A stretch of 64,000 nucleotides of DNA from Inia geoffrensis (taxonomy: Eukaryota > Chordata > Mammalia > Artiodactyla > Iniidae), in assembly GCA_036417435.1 (NCBI GenBank), contig JAZAQT010000774.1, positions 248,001 through 312,000 of the forward strand, written 5' to 3'. Each line of letters opens with the position of its first letter. Positions within the stretch are counted from its first letter, which is position 1. A program made the translations under genes and the position numbers. Shown here in pieces: positions 24,305 through 38,190 of this stretch. The notes under the pieces are model-generated. The model saw only the letters and a program-made list of their open reading frames with translations, was not told the DNA's origin and searched no databases.

Positions 24305-26040
24305 TTTCGCCCCCTGATACTCGAGTTCGCCGTTCCAGATGCGATATTAACATTCTCCCCACTTGGAGAGTCAGTGCCTTTGACCTCTTGTTTGGCACAG
24401 TTTGCAATTTCTGTGGAAGATGAACAGGAATAAGGAGAACCAATGAGCGGCTAACTCGATGTGTTTGGACGGGCACATTGAACTCTGATTTCCCTACAGG
24501 AAGAAGAATTCACCAAAGGCTCAGCGGGCCATGCCGGAACGAGATTAGGGCCTGAAGCAATTCTTCGGGTTTGCGGTCAGCTCACAAGAAAGCGAGTTGA
24601 GAAAAGGAGATCTTTGGCACTGTAACTCACAATCCTGCAGAGTTCCAAATGACCCCTATCATCCAAAAATTTATTGAAGGATGGCTGTGAAGAGGACTTG
24701 AACGCGACGCAGAATTGCAGAAAACAGATATCAGGGGGTAGATAAGAATTGCTCTGAAAGCGTAGGAAAAGAGGCAGCAGTTCGACACTGATGCACTTGG
24801 CCAAAAAGGGCGTATGCGTTTTTTCCTGAATATATTCAGGAAAAAACGCATACGCCCTTTTTGGCCAACCAAGCAAGCCTGCAATGGAAATCCGCACTAC
24901 AAGGAAGTCTCACTTCCCACCGATCCAAAGGGCCGTCCGAAAAAAGTGTAAAATCCAGAGAGGCAGGACAGGCCGTGGAGAACCGGCAGCCTTGTTATGC
25001 TGATGGGCGGGATGTAAATTGCCAACAGCCACTCTGGAGAAGTGGATGGTGTTTCCTGGAACAAAGAAAAAACCAAGCTAGAGAGCCTAGGGCACTTCCA
25101 CTTATGGTGCTATAGATTCGGAAAATTTAAATGAAAAAGACACAGCCACACCAAAGTTTGGGGCTGCTCTGTGTACGGGATCCTTGACTATGGTACAACT
25201 TTAATAGCCCAGAAAGAGAAAAATGGATATAGAAGTTGTGGTACATCCCTACAATGGAATATCACTCAACAATGAAATCCATGGCAACACACCAGTAGCA
25301 GCATAATGACAGGATTTAGTTATGATGATTCTAAGTGAAATAAGTCACACAGAAAAACAAACATCATAAGATATCACTAATACCGGGAATGTAAACACGG
25401 CTACGTGTGAACTGCATTACAAAACACAACAGAGTCTCACATTTACAAAAGAAACTTATGCTTGCTTAAGGGGAAAGGAGAGTGGGGAGGCTGCATAAAA
25501 CCAGAGGTTCATATTAGGACAGATACCATTCCATAAGCCAAATATATATTAGACAAGACCTACTCCTTGCTCAACGAAATGGACTCAACACCCCGTATTC
25601 AAAACCTAGGAATATGCCTGACTATGAAGAAAACTAAAACCCATACATTTATAGGTCTCCATAAGAAAATCATTTGTGTACAGCACCATACACACAGCAG
25701 TGTAAATAAGCTAAATCCCCTTATAAAAATAAATTTGAAAAACAAAACACAAGGACTGTGAAATAGAGAGAAATTCTTAAATAAGTCCTTCAGGGCTTGT
25801 GAGGAATCTTGGATTTACCACCTCTACATCCACAGCTGGGGGAGAGATAAGGCTGGACACTTGGGGCTGATACTATTGGTGAGGGAATGCAGACCCTTTG
25901 AGGTAATGGTGCATGGTTCCCATTCCACGGGTCCCAAATCTCCACGTTTAAGGGATTTATCCTTCAGCTAAAATATGCATGGAAAACCCAGAATATGGTC
26001 CACGAAGTGATCAGGCATAATTTCTAAAACTCATCGCCAT
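24305..26040 (+). repeat. Satellite monomer C15 (type C, copy of C10)
   Basis: 1,736 bp; palindrome 24,797-24,868 perfect. Shares GGATGGCTG near 24,682 and all type C markers with C10. Confidence 0.95.
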
Positions 26041-27776
26041 TTTCGCCCCCTGATACTCGAGTTCGCCGTTCCAGATGCGATATTAACATTCTCCCCACTT
26101 GGAGAGTCAGTGCCTTTGACCTCTTGTTTGGCACAGTTTGCAATTTCTGTGGAAGATGAACAGGAATAAGGAGAACCAATGAGCGGCTAACTCGATGTGT
26201 TTGGACGGGCACATTGAACTCTGATTTCCCTACAGGAAGAAGAATTCACCAAAGGCTCAGCGGGCCATGCCGGAACGAGATTAGGGCCTGAAGCAATTCT
26301 TCGGGTTTTCGGTCAGCTCACAAGAAAGCGAGTGGAGAAAAGGAGATCTTTGGCACTGTAACTCACAATCCTGCAGAGTTCCAAATGACCCCTATCATCC
26401 AAAAATTTATTGAAGGAAGGCTGTGAAGAGGACTTGAACGCGACGCAGAATTGCAGAAAACAGATATCAGGGGGTAGATAAGAATTGCTCTGAAAGCGTA
26501 GGAAAAGAGGCAGCAGTTCGACACTGATGCACTTGGCCAAAAAGGGCGTATGCGTTTTTTCCTGAATATATTCAGGAAAAAACGCATACGCCCTTTTTGG
26601 CCAACCAAGCAAGCCTGCAATGGAAATCCGCACTACAAGGAAGTCTCACTTCCCACCGATCCAAAGGGCCGTCCGAAAAAAGTGTAAAATCCAGAGAGGC
26701 AGGACAGGCCGTGGAGAACCGGCAGCCTTGTTATGCTGATGGGCGGGATGTAAATTGCCAACAGCCACTCTGGAGAAGTGGATGGTGTTTCCTGGAACAA
26801 AGAAAAAACCAAGCTAGAGAGCCTAGGGCACTTCCACTTATGGTGCTATAGATTCGGAAAATTTAAATGAAAAAGACACAGCCACACCAAAGTTTGGGGC
26901 TGCTCTGTGTACGGGATCCTTGACTATGGTACAACTTTAATAGCCCAGAAAGAGAAAAATGGATATAGAAGTTGTGGTACATCCCTACAATGGAATATCA
27001 CTCAACAATGAAATCCATGGCAACACACCAGTAGCAGCATAATGACAGGATTTAGTTATGATGATTCTAAGTGAAATAAGTCACACAGAAAAAGAAACAT
27101 CATAAGATATCACTAATACCGGGAATGTAAACACGGCTCCGTGTGAACTGCATTACACAACACAACAGAGTCTCACATTTACAAAAGAAACTTATGCTTG
27201 CTTAAGGGGAAAGGAGAGTGGGGAGGCTGCATAAAACCAGAGGTTCATATTAGGACAGATACCATTCCATAAGCCAAATATATATTAGACAAGACCTACT
27301 CCTTGCTCAACGAAATGGACTCAACACCCCGTATTCAAAACCTAGGAATATGCCTGACTATGAAGAAAATTAAAACCCATACATTTATAGGTCTCCATAA
27401 GAAAATCATTTGTGTACAGCACCATACACACAGCAGTGTCAATAAGCTAAATCCCCTTATAAAAATAAATTTGAAAAACAAAACACAAGGACTGTGAAAT
27501 AGAGAGAAATTCTTAAATAAGTCCTTCAGGGCTTGTGAGGAATCTTGGATTTACCACCTCTACATCCACAGCTGGGGGAGATATAAGGCTGGACACTTGG
27601 GGCTGATACTATTGGTGAGGGAATGCAGACCCTTTGAGGAAATGGTGCATGGTTCCCATTCCACGGGTCCCAAATCTCCACGTTTAAGGGATTTATCCTT
27701 CAGCTAAAATATGCATGGAAAACCCAGAATATGGTCCACGAAGTGATCAGGCATAATTTCTAAAACTCATCGCCAT
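26041..27776 (+). repeat. Satellite monomer C16 (type D, copy of C11)
   Basis: 1,736 bp; palindrome 26,533-26,604 perfect. Matches C11, including GGCTCCGTG near 27,139 and GATATAAGG near 27,582, except for C at 26,444, where C11 has T. Confidence 0.95.
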
Positions 27777-29512
27777 TTTCGCCCTCTGATACTCGAGTTC
27801 GCCGTTCCAGATGTGATATTAACATTCTCCCCACTTGGAGAGTCAGTGCCTTTGACCTCTTGTTTGGCACAGTTTGCAATTTCTGTGGAAGATGAACAGG
27901 AATAAGGAGAACCAATGAGCGGCTAACTCGATGTGTTTGGACGGGCACATTGAACTCTGATTTCCCTACAGGAAGAAGAATTCACCAAAGGCTCAGCGGG
28001 CCATGCCGGAACGAGATTAGGGCCTGAAGCAATTCTTCGGGTTTTCGGTCAGCTCACAAGAAAGCGAGTGGAGAAAAGGAGATCTTTGGCACTGTAACTC
28101 ACAATCCTGCAGAGTTCCAAATGACCCCTATCATCCAAAAATTTATTGAAGGAAGGCTGTGAAGAGGACTTGAACGCGACGCAGAATTGCAGAAAACAGA
28201 TATCAGGGGGTAGATAAGAATTGCTCTGAAAGCGTAGGAAAAGAGGCAGCAGTTCGACACTGATGCACTTGGCCAAAAAGGGCGTATGCGTTTTTTCCTG
28301 AATATATTCAGGAAAAAACGCATACGCCCTTTTTGGCCAACCAAGCAAGCCTGCAATGGAAATCCGCACTACAAGGAAGTCTCACTTCCCACGGATCCAA
28401 AGGGCCGTCCGAAAAAAGTGTAAAATCCAGAGAGGCAGGACAGGCCGTGGAGAACCGGCAGCCTTGTTATGCTGATGGGCGGGATGTAAATTGCCAACAG
28501 CCACTCTGGAGAAGTGGATGGTGTTTCCTGGAACAAAGAAAAAACCAAGCTAGAGAGCCTAGGGCACTTCCACTTATGGTGCTATAGATTCGGAAAATTT
28601 AAATGAAAAAGACACAGCCACACCAAAGTTTGGGGCTGCTCTGTGTACGGGATCCTTGACTATGGTACAACTTTAATAGCCCAGAAAGAGAAAAATGGAT
28701 ATAGAAGTTGTGGTACATCCCTACAATGGAATATCACTCAACAATGAAATCCATGGCAACACACCAGTAGCAGCATAATGACAGGATTTAGTTATGATGA
28801 TTCTAAGTGAAATAAGTCACACAGAAAAAGAAACATCATAAGATATCACTAATACCGGGAATGTAAACACGGCTACGTGTGAACTGCATTACACAACACA
28901 ACAGAGTCTCACATTTACAAAAGAAACTTATGCTTGCTTAAGGGGAAAGGAGAGTGGGGAGGCTGCATAAAACCAGAGGTTCATATTAGGACAGATACCA
29001 TTCCATAAGCCAAATATATATTAGACAAGACCTACTCCTTGCTCAACGAAATGGACTCAACACCCCGTATTCAAAACCTAGGAATATGCCTGACTATGAA
29101 GAAAATTAAAACCCATACATTTATAGGTCTCCATAAGAAAATCATTTGTGTACAGCAGCATACACACAGCAGTGTCAATAAGCTAAATCCCCTTATAAAA
29201 ATAAATTTGAAAAACAAAACACAAGGACTGTGAAATAGAGAGAAATTCTTAAATTAGTCCTTCAGGGCTTGTGAGGAATCTTGGATTTACCACCTCTACA
29301 TCCACAGCTGGGGGAGAGATAAGGCTGGACACTTGGGGCTGATACTATTGGTGAGGGAATGCAGACCCTTTGAGGTAATGGTGCATGGTTCCCATTCCAC
29401 GGGTCCCAAATCTCCACGTTTAAGGGATTTATCCTTCAGCTAAAATATGCATGGAAAACCCAGAATATGGTCCACGAAGTGATCAGGCATAATTTCTAAA
29501 ACTCATCGCCAT
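27777..29512 (+). repeat. Satellite monomer C17 (type E', copy of C12)
   Basis: 1,736 bp; palindrome 28,269-28,340 perfect. Shares CGCCCTCTG at its start, CAGCAGCAT near 29,158 and AAATTAGTCC near 29,253 with C12. Confidence 0.95.
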
Positions 29513-31248
29513 TTTCGCCCCCTGATACTCGAGTTCGCCGTTCCAGATGCGATATTAACATTCTCCCCACTTGGAGAGTCAGTGCCTTTGACCTCTTGTT
29601 TGGCACAGTTTGCAATTTCTGTGGAAGATGAACAGGAATAAGGAGAACCAATGAGCGGCTAACTCGATGTGTTTGGACGGGCACATTGAACTCTGATTTC
29701 CCTACAGGAAGAAGAATTCACCAAAGGCTCAGCGGGCCATGCCGGAACGAGATTAGGGCCTGAAGCAATTCTTCGGGTTTGCGGTCAGCTCACAAGAAAG
29801 CGAGTTGAGAAAAGGAGATCTTTGGCACTGTAACTCACAATCCTGCAGAGTTCCAAATGACCCCTATCATCCAAAAATTTATTGAAGGAAGGCTGTGAAG
29901 AGGACTTGAACGTGACGCAGAATTGCAGAAAACAGATATCAGGGGGTAGATAAGAATTGCTCTGAAAGCGTAGGAAAAGAGGCAGCAGTTCGACAGTGAT
30001 GCACTTGGACAAAAAGGGCGTATGCGTTTTTTCCTGAATATATTCAGGAAAAAACGCATACGCCCTTTTTGGCCAACCAAGCAAGCCTGCAATGGAAATC
30101 CACACTACAAGGAAGTCTCACTTCCCACGGATCCAAAGGGCCGTCCGAAAAAAGTGTAAAATCCAGAGAGGCAGGACAGGCCGTGGAGAACCGGCAGCCT
30201 TGTTATGCTGATGGGCGGGATGTAAATTGCCAACAGCCACTCTGGAGAAGTGGATGGTGTTTCCTGGAACAAAGAAAAAACCAAGCTAGAGAGCCTAGGG
30301 CACTTCCACTTATGGTGCTATAGATTCGGAAAATTTAAATGAAAAAGACACAGCCACACCAAAGTTTGGGGCTGCTCTGTGTACGGGATCCTTGACTATG
30401 GTACAACTTTAATAGCCCAGAAAGAGAAAAATGGATATAGAAGTTGTGGTACATCCCTACAATGGAATATCACTCAACAATGAAATCCATGGCAACACAC
30501 CAGTAGCAGCATAATGACAGGATTTAGTTATGATGATTCTAAGTGAAATAAGTCACACAGAAAAAGAAACATCATAAGATATCACTAATACCGGGAATGT
30601 AAACACGGCTACGTGTGAACTGCATTACACAACACAACAGAGTCTCACATTTACAAAAGAAACTTATGCTTGCTTAAGGGGAAAGGAGAGTGGGGAGGCT
30701 GCATAAAACCAGAGGTTCATATTAGGACAGATACCATTCCATAAGCCAAATATATATTAGACAAGACCTACTCCTTGCTCAACGAAATGGACTCAACACC
30801 CCGTATTCAAAACCTAGGAATATGCCTGACTATGAAGAAAATTAAAACCCATACATTTATAGGTCTCCATAAGAAAATCATTTGTGTACAGCACCATACA
30901 CACAGCAGTGTCAATAAGCTAAATCCCCTTATAAAAATAAATTTGAAAAACAAAACACAAGGACTGTGAAATAGAGAGAAATTCTTAAATAAGTCCTTCA
31001 GGGCTTGTGAGGAATCTTGGATTTACCACCTCTACATCCACAGCTGGGGGAGAGATAAGGCTGGACACTTGGGGCTGATACTATTGGTGAGGGAATGCAG
31101 ACCCTTTGAGGTAATGGTGCATGGTTCCCATTCCACGGGTCCCAAATCTCCACGTTTAAGGGATTTATCCTTCAGCTAAAATATGCATGGAAAACCCAGA
31201 ATATGGTCCACGAAGTGATCAGGCATAATTTCTAAAACTCATCGCCAT
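29513..31248 (+). repeat. Satellite monomer C18 (type X)
   Basis: 1,736 bp; palindrome 30,005-30,076 with one mismatch (A at 30,009). Its left part is shared with C13. To the right of offset 820 it has the common bases (A at 30,333, T at offset 946). It is the intact parent type of the C13 left part. Confidence 0.95.
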
Positions 31249-32984
31249 TTTCGCCCCCTGATACTCGAGTTCGCCGTTCCAGATGCGATATTAACATTCT
31301 CCCCACTTGGAGAGTCAGTGCCTTTGACCTCTTGTTTGGCACAGTTTGCAATTTCTGTGGAAGATGAACAGGAATAAGGAGAACCAATGAGCGGCTAACT
31401 CGATGTGTTTGGACGGGCACATTGAACTCTGATTTCCCTACAGGAAGAAGAATTCACCAAAGGCTCAGCGGGCCATGCCGGAACGAGATTAGGGCCTGAA
31501 GCAATTCTTCGGGTTTGCGGTCAGCTCACAAGAAAGCGAGTTGAGAAAAGGAGATCTTTGGCACTGTAACGCACAATCCTGCAGAGTTCCAAATGACCCC
31601 TATCATCCAAAAATTTATTGAAGGAAGGCTGTGAAGAGGACTTGAACGTGACGCAGAATTGCAGAAAACAGATATCAGGGGGTAGATAAGAATTGCTCTG
31701 AAAGCGTAGGAAAAGAGGCAGCAGTTCGACAGTGATGCACTTGGCCAAAAAGGGCGTATGCGTTTTTTCCTGAATATATTCAGGAAAAAACGCATACGCC
31801 CTTTTTGGCCAACCAAGCAAGCCTGCAATGGAAATCCGCACTACAAGGAAGTCTCACTTCCCACCGATCCAAAGGGCCGTCCGAAAAAAGTGTAAAATCC
31901 AGAGAGGCAGGACAGGCTGTGGAGAACCGGCAGCCTTGTTATGCTGATGGGCGGGATGTAAATTGCCAACAGCCACTCTGGAGAAGTGGATGGTGTTTCC
32001 TGGAACAAAGAAAAAACCAAGCTAGAGAGCCTAGGGCACTTCCACTTATGGTGCTATAGATTCGGAAAATTTAAATGAAAAAGACACAGCCACACCAAAG
32101 TTTGGGGCTGCTCTGTGTACGGGATCCTTGACTATGGTACAACTTTAATAGCCCAGAAAGAGAAAAATGGATATAGAAGTTGTGGTACATCCCTACAATG
32201 GAATATCACTCAACAATGAAATCCATGGCAACACACCAGTAGCAGCATAATGACAGGATTTAGTTATGATGATTCTAAGTGAAATAAGTCACACAGAAAA
32301 AGAAACATCATAAGATATCACTAATACCGGGAATGTAAACACGGCTACGTGTGAACTGCATTACACAACACAACAGAGTCTCACATTTACAAAAGAAACT
32401 TATGCTTGCTTAAGGGGAAAGGAGAGTGGGGAGGCTGCATAAAACCAGAGGTTCATATTAGGACAGATACCATTCCATAAGCCAAATATATATTAGACAA
32501 GACCTACTCCTTGCTCAACGAAATGGACTCAACACCCCGTATTCAAAACCTAGGAATATGCCTGACTATGAAGAAAATTAAAACCCATACATTTATAGGT
32601 CTCCATAAGAAAATCATTTGTGTACAGCACCATACACACAGCAGTGTCAATAAGCTAAATCCCCTTATAAAAATAAATTTGAAAAACAAAACACAAGGAC
32701 TGTGAAATAGAGAGAAATTCTTAAATAAGTCCTTCAGGGCTTGTGAGGAATCTTGGATTTACCACCTCTACATCCACAGCTGGGGGAGAGATAAGGCTGG
32801 ACACTTGGGGCTGATACTATTGGTGAGGGAATGCAGACCCTTTGAGGTAATGGTGCATGGTTCCCATTCCACGGGTCCCAAATCTCCACGTTTAAGGGAT
32901 TTATCCTTCAGCTAAAATATGCATGGAAAACCGAGAATATGGTCTACGAAGTGATCAGGCATAATTTCTAAAACTCATCACCAT
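31249..32984 (+). repeat. Satellite monomer C19 (Y pair, first)
   Basis: 1,736 bp; palindrome 31,741-31,812 perfect. Markers: G at 31,571 (GTAACGCAC), T at 31,649, GGCTGTGG near 31,917, and at the right end ACCGAGAATATGGTCTACG with CTCATCACC. C20 shares all of them. Confidence 0.95.
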
Positions 32985-34720
32985 TTTCGCCCCCTGATAC
33001 TCGAGTTCGCCGTTCCAGATGCGATATTAACATTCTCCCCACTTGGAGAGTCAGTGCCTTTGACCTCTTGTTTGGCACAGTTTGCAATTTCTGTGGAAGA
33101 TGAACAGGAATAAGGAGAACCAATGAGCGGCTAACTCGATGTGTTTGGACGGGCACATTGAACTCTGATTTCCCTACAGGAAGAAGAATTCACCAAAGGC
33201 TCAGCGGGCCATGCCGGAACGAGATTAGGGCCTGAAGCAATTCTTCGGGTTTGCGGTCAGCTCACAAGAAAGCGAGTTGAGAAAAGGAGATCTTTGGCAC
33301 TGTAACGCACAATCCTGCAGAGTTCCAAATGACCCCTATCATCCAAAAATTTATTGAAGGAAGGCTGTGAAGAGGACTTGAACGTGACGCAGAATTGCAG
33401 AAAACAGATATCAGGGGGTAGATAAGAATTGCTCTGAAAGCGTAGGAAAAGAGGCAGCAGTTCGACAGTGATGCACTTGGCCAAAAAGGGCGTATGCGTT
33501 TTTTCCTGAATATATTCAGGAAAAAACGCATACGCCCTTTTTGGCCAACCAAGCAAGCCTGCAATGGAAATCCGCACTACAAGGAAGTCTCACTTCCCAC
33601 CGATCCAAAGGGCCGTCCGAAAAAAGTGTAAAATCCAGAGGGGCAGGACAGGCTGTGGAGAACCGGCAGCCTTGTTATGCTGATGGGCGGGATGTAAATT
33701 GCCAACAGCCACTCTGGAGAAGTGGATGGTGTTTCCTGGAACAAAGAAAAAACCAAGCTAGAGAGCCTAGGGCACTTCCACTTATGGTGCTATAGATTCG
33801 GAAAATTTAAATGAAAAAGACACAGCCACACCAAAGTTTGGGGCTGCTCTGTGTACGGGATCCTTGACTATGGTACAACTTTAATAGCCCAGAAAGAGAA
33901 AAATGGATATAGAAGTTGTGGTACATCCCTACAATGGAATATCACTCAACAATGAAATCCATGGCAACACACCAGTAGCAGCATAATGACAGGATTTAGT
34001 TATGATGATTCTAAGTGAAATAAGTCACACAGAAAAAGAAACATCATAAGATATCACTAATACCGGGAATGTAAACACGGCTACGTGTGAACTGCATTAC
34101 ACAACACAACAGAGTCTCACATTTACAAAAGAAACTTATGCTTGCTTAAGGGGAAAGGAGAGTGGGGAGGCTGCATAAAACCAGAGGTTCATATTAGGAC
34201 AGATACCATTCCATAAGCCAAATATATATTAGACAAGACCTACTCCTTGCTCAACGAAATGGACTCAACACCCCGTATTCAAAACCTAGGAATATGCCTG
34301 ACTATGAAGAAAATTAAAACCCATACATTTATAGGTCTCCATAAGAAAATCATTTGTGTACAGCACCATACACACAGCAGTGTCAATAAGCTAAATCCCC
34401 TTATAAAAATAAATTTGAAAAACAAAACACAAGGACTGTGAAATAGAGAGAAATTCTTAAATAAGTCCTTCAGGGCTTGTGAGGAATCTTGGATTTACCA
34501 CCTCTACATCCACAGCTGGGGGAGAGATAAGGCTGGACACTTGGGGCTGATACTATTGGTGAGGGAATGCAGACCCTTTGAGGTAATGGTGCATGGTTCC
34601 CATTCCACGGGTCCCAAATCTCCACGTTTAAGGGATTTATCCTTCAGCTAAAATATGCATGGAAAACCGAGAATATGGTCTACGAAGTGATCAGGCATAA
34701 TTTCTAAAACTCATCACCAT
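32985..34720 (+). repeat. Satellite monomer C20 (Y pair, second)
   Basis: 1,736 bp; palindrome 33,477-33,548 perfect. Same marker set as C19. The only private change I found is GAGGGGCAGG near 33,641. Confidence 0.95.
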
Positions 34721-36455
34721 TTTCGCCCCCTGATACTCGAGTTCGCCGTTCCAGATGCGATATTAACATTCTCCCCACTTGGAGAGTCAGTGCCTTTGAC
34801 CTCTTGTTTGGCACAGTTTGCAATTTCTGTGGAAGATGAACAGGAATAAGGAGAACCAATGAGCGGCTAACTCGATGTGTTTGGACGGGCACATTGAACT
34901 CTGATTTCCCTACAGGAAGAAGAATTCACCAAAGGCTCAGCGGGCCATGCCGGAACGAGATTAGGGCCTGAAGCAATTCTTCGGGTTTGCGGTCAGCTCA
35001 CAAGAAAGCGAGTTGAGAAAAGGAGATCTTTGGCACTGTAACTCACAATCCTGCAGAGTTCCAAATGACCCCTATCATCCAAAAATTTATTGAAGGAAGG
35101 CTGTGAAGAGGACTTGAACGCGACGCAGAATTGCAGAAAACAGATATCAGGGGGTAGATAAGAATTGCTCTGAAAGCGTAGGAAAAGAGGCAGCAGTTCG
35201 ACACTGATGCACTTGGCCAAAAAGGGCGTATGCGTTTCTTCCTGAATATATTCAGGAAAAAACGCATACGCCCTTTTTGGCCAACCAAGCAAGCCTGCAA
35301 TGGAAATCCGCACTACAAGAAGTCTCACTTCCCACCGATCCAAAGGGCCGTCCGAAAAAAGTGTAAAATCCAGAGAGGCAGGACAGGCCGTGGAGAACCG
35401 GCAGCCTTGTTATGCTGATGGGCGGGATGTAAATTGCCAACAGCCACTCTGGAGAAGTGGATGGTGTTTCCTGGAACAAAGAAAAAACCAAGCTAGAGAG
35501 CCTAGTGCACTTCCACTTATGGTGCTATAGATTCGGAAAATTTAAATGAAAAAGACACAGCCACACCAAAGTTTGGGGCTGCTCTGTGTACGGGATCCTT
35601 GACTATGGTACAACTTTAATAGCCCAGAAAGAGAAAAATGGATATAGAAGTTGTGGTACATCCCTACAATGGAATATCACTCAACAATGAAATCCATGGC
35701 AACACACCAGTAGCAGCATAATGACAGGATTTAGTTATGATGATTCTAAGTGAAATAAGTCACACAGAAAAAGAAACATCATAAGATATCACTAATACCG
35801 GGAATGTAAACACGGCTACGTGTGAACTGCATTACAAAACACAACAGAGTCTCACATTTACAAAAGAAACTTATGCTTGCTTAAGGGGAAAGGAGAGTGG
35901 GGAGGCTGCATAAAACCAGAGGTTCATATTAGGACAGATACCATTCCATAAGCCAAATATATATTAGACAAGACCTACTCCTTGCTCAACGAAATGGACT
36001 CAACACCCCGTATTCAAAACCTAGGAATATGCCTGACTATGAAGAAAATTAAAACCCATACATTTATAGGTCTCCATAAGAAAATCATTTGTGTACAGCA
36101 CCATACACACAGCAGTGTCAATAAGCTAAATCCCCTTATAAAAATAAATTTGAAAAACAAAACACAAGGACTGTGAAATAGAGATAAATTCTTAAATAAG
36201 TCCTTCAGGACTTGTGAGGAATCTTGGATTTACCACCTCTACATCCACAGCTGGGGGAGAGATAAGGCTGGACACTTGGGGCTGATACTATTGGTGAGGG
36301 AATGCAGACCCTTTGAGGTAATGGTGCATGGTTCCCATTCCACGGGTCCCAAATCTCCACGTTTAAGGGATTTATCCTTCAGCTAAAATATGCATGGAAA
36401 ACCCAGAATATGGTCCACGAAGTGATCAGGCATAATTTGTAAAACTCATCGCCAT
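34721..36455 (+). repeat. Satellite monomer C21 (1,735-bp class)
   Basis: 1,735 bp: one G of the GG at offset 599-600 is missing. Palindrome 35,213-35,284 with one mismatch (C at 35,238). Private changes include CCTAGTGCAC near 35,505, GAGATAAATT near 36,184, TCAGGACTTG near 36,210 and AATTTGTAAAAC at the right end. Confidence 0.95.
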
Positions 36456-38190
36456 TTTCGCCCCCTGATACTCGAGTTCGCCGTTCCAGATGCGATATTA
36501 ACATTCTCCCCACTTGGAGAGTCAGTGCCTTTGACCTCTTGTTTGGCACAGTTTGCAATTTCTGTGGAAGATGAACAGGAATAAGGAGAACCAATGAGCG
36601 GCTAACTCGATGTGTTTGGACGGGCACATTGAACTCTGATTTCCCTACAGGAAGAAGAATTCACCAAAGGCTCAGCGGGCCATGCCGGAACGAGATTAGG
36701 GCCTGAAGCAATTCTTCGGGTTTGCGGTCAGCTCACAAGAAAGCGAGTTGAGAAAAGGAGATCTTTGGCACTGTAACTCACAATCCTGCAGAGTTCCAAA
36801 TGACCCCTATCATCCAAAAATTTATTGAAGGAAGGCTGTGAAGAGGACTTGAACGCGACGCAGAATTGCAGAAAACAGATATCAGGGGGTAGATAAGAAT
36901 TGTTCTGAAAGCGTAGGAAAAGAGGCAGCAGTTCGACACTGATGCACTTGGCCAAAAAGGGCGTATGCGTTTTTTCCTGAATATATTCAGGAAAAAACGC
37001 ATACGCCCTTTTTGGCCAACCAAGCAAGCCTGCAATGGAAATCCGCACTACAAGAAGTCTCACTTACCACCGATCCAAAGGGCCGTCCGAAAAAAGTGTA
37101 AAATCCAGAGAGGCAGGACAGGCCATGGAGAACAGGCAGCCTTGTTATGCTGATGGGCGGGATGTAAATTGCCAACAGCCACTCTGGAGAAGTGGATGGT
37201 GTTTCCTGGAACAAAGAAAAAACCAAGCTAGAGAGCATAGGGCACTTCCACTTATGGTGCTATAGATTCGGAAAATTTAAATGAAAAAGACACAGCCACA
37301 CCAAAGTTTGGGGCTGCTCTGTGTACGGGATCCTTGACTATGGTACAACTTTAATAGCCCAGAAAGAGAAAAATGGATATAGAAGTTGTGGTACATCCCT
37401 ACAATGGAATATCACTCAACAATGAAATCCATGGCAACACACCAGTAGCAGCATAATGACAGGATTTAGTTATGATGATTCTAAGTGAAATAAGTCACAC
37501 AGAAAAAGAAACATCATAAGATATCACTAATACCGGGAATGTAAACACGGCTACGTGTGAACTGCATTACAAAACACAACAGAGTCTCACATTTACAAAA
37601 GAAACTTATGCTTGCTTAAGGGGAAAGGAGAGTGGGGAGGCTGCATAAAACCAGAGGTTCACATTAGGACAGATACCATTCCATAAGCCAAATATATATT
37701 AGACAAGACCTACTCCTTGCTCAACCAAATGGACTCAACACCCAGTATTCAAAACCTTGGAATATGCCTGACTATGAAGAAAATTAAAACCCATACATTT
37801 ATAGGTCTCCATAAGAAAATCATTTGTGTACAGCACCATACACACAGCAGTGTCAATAAGCTAAATCCCCTTATAAAAATAAATTTGAAAAACAAAACAC
37901 AAGGACTGTGAAATAGAGAGAAATTCTTAAATAAGTCCTTCAGGGCTTGTGAGGAATCTTGGATTTACCACCTCTACATCCACAGCTGGGGGAGAGATAA
38001 GGCTGGACACTTGGGGCTGATAGTATTGGTGAGGGAATGCAGACCCTTTGAGGTAATGGTGCATGGTTCCCATTCCACGGGTCCCAAATCTCCACGTTTA
38101 AGGGATTTATCCTTCAGCTAAAATATGCATGGAAAACCCAGAATATGGTCCACGAAGTGATCAGGCATAATTTCTAAAACTCATCGCCAT
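36456..38190 (+). repeat. Satellite monomer C22 (1,735-bp class)
   Basis: 1,735 bp; palindrome 36,948-37,019 perfect. First copy with the full right-half haplotype TTCACAT, CCAAATGG, CCCAGTATT, CCTTGGAAT and GATAGT, and with CCATGGAGAACAGG. Private: TTGTTCTG near 36,902 and GAGCATAGG near 37,234. Confidence 0.95.

Larger units (their letters stand above)
21653..30332 (+). repeat. 8,680-bp higher-order block, second copy
   Basis: Exactly five monomers long, from inside C13 to inside C18. It repeats the order A(right)-B-C-D-E'-X(left) of the preceding block with the same private changes, for example GGATGGCTG near 24,682 and CAGCAGCAT near 29,158. Confidence 0.9.

Noticed and set aside
12973..30332. 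Simple assembly duplication as the explanation of the 8,680-bp repeat
   Set aside because: Not excluded, but the chimeric monomer C13 and the one-base difference (17,764 versus 26,444) are better explained by a real recombination. Long-read support would decide.
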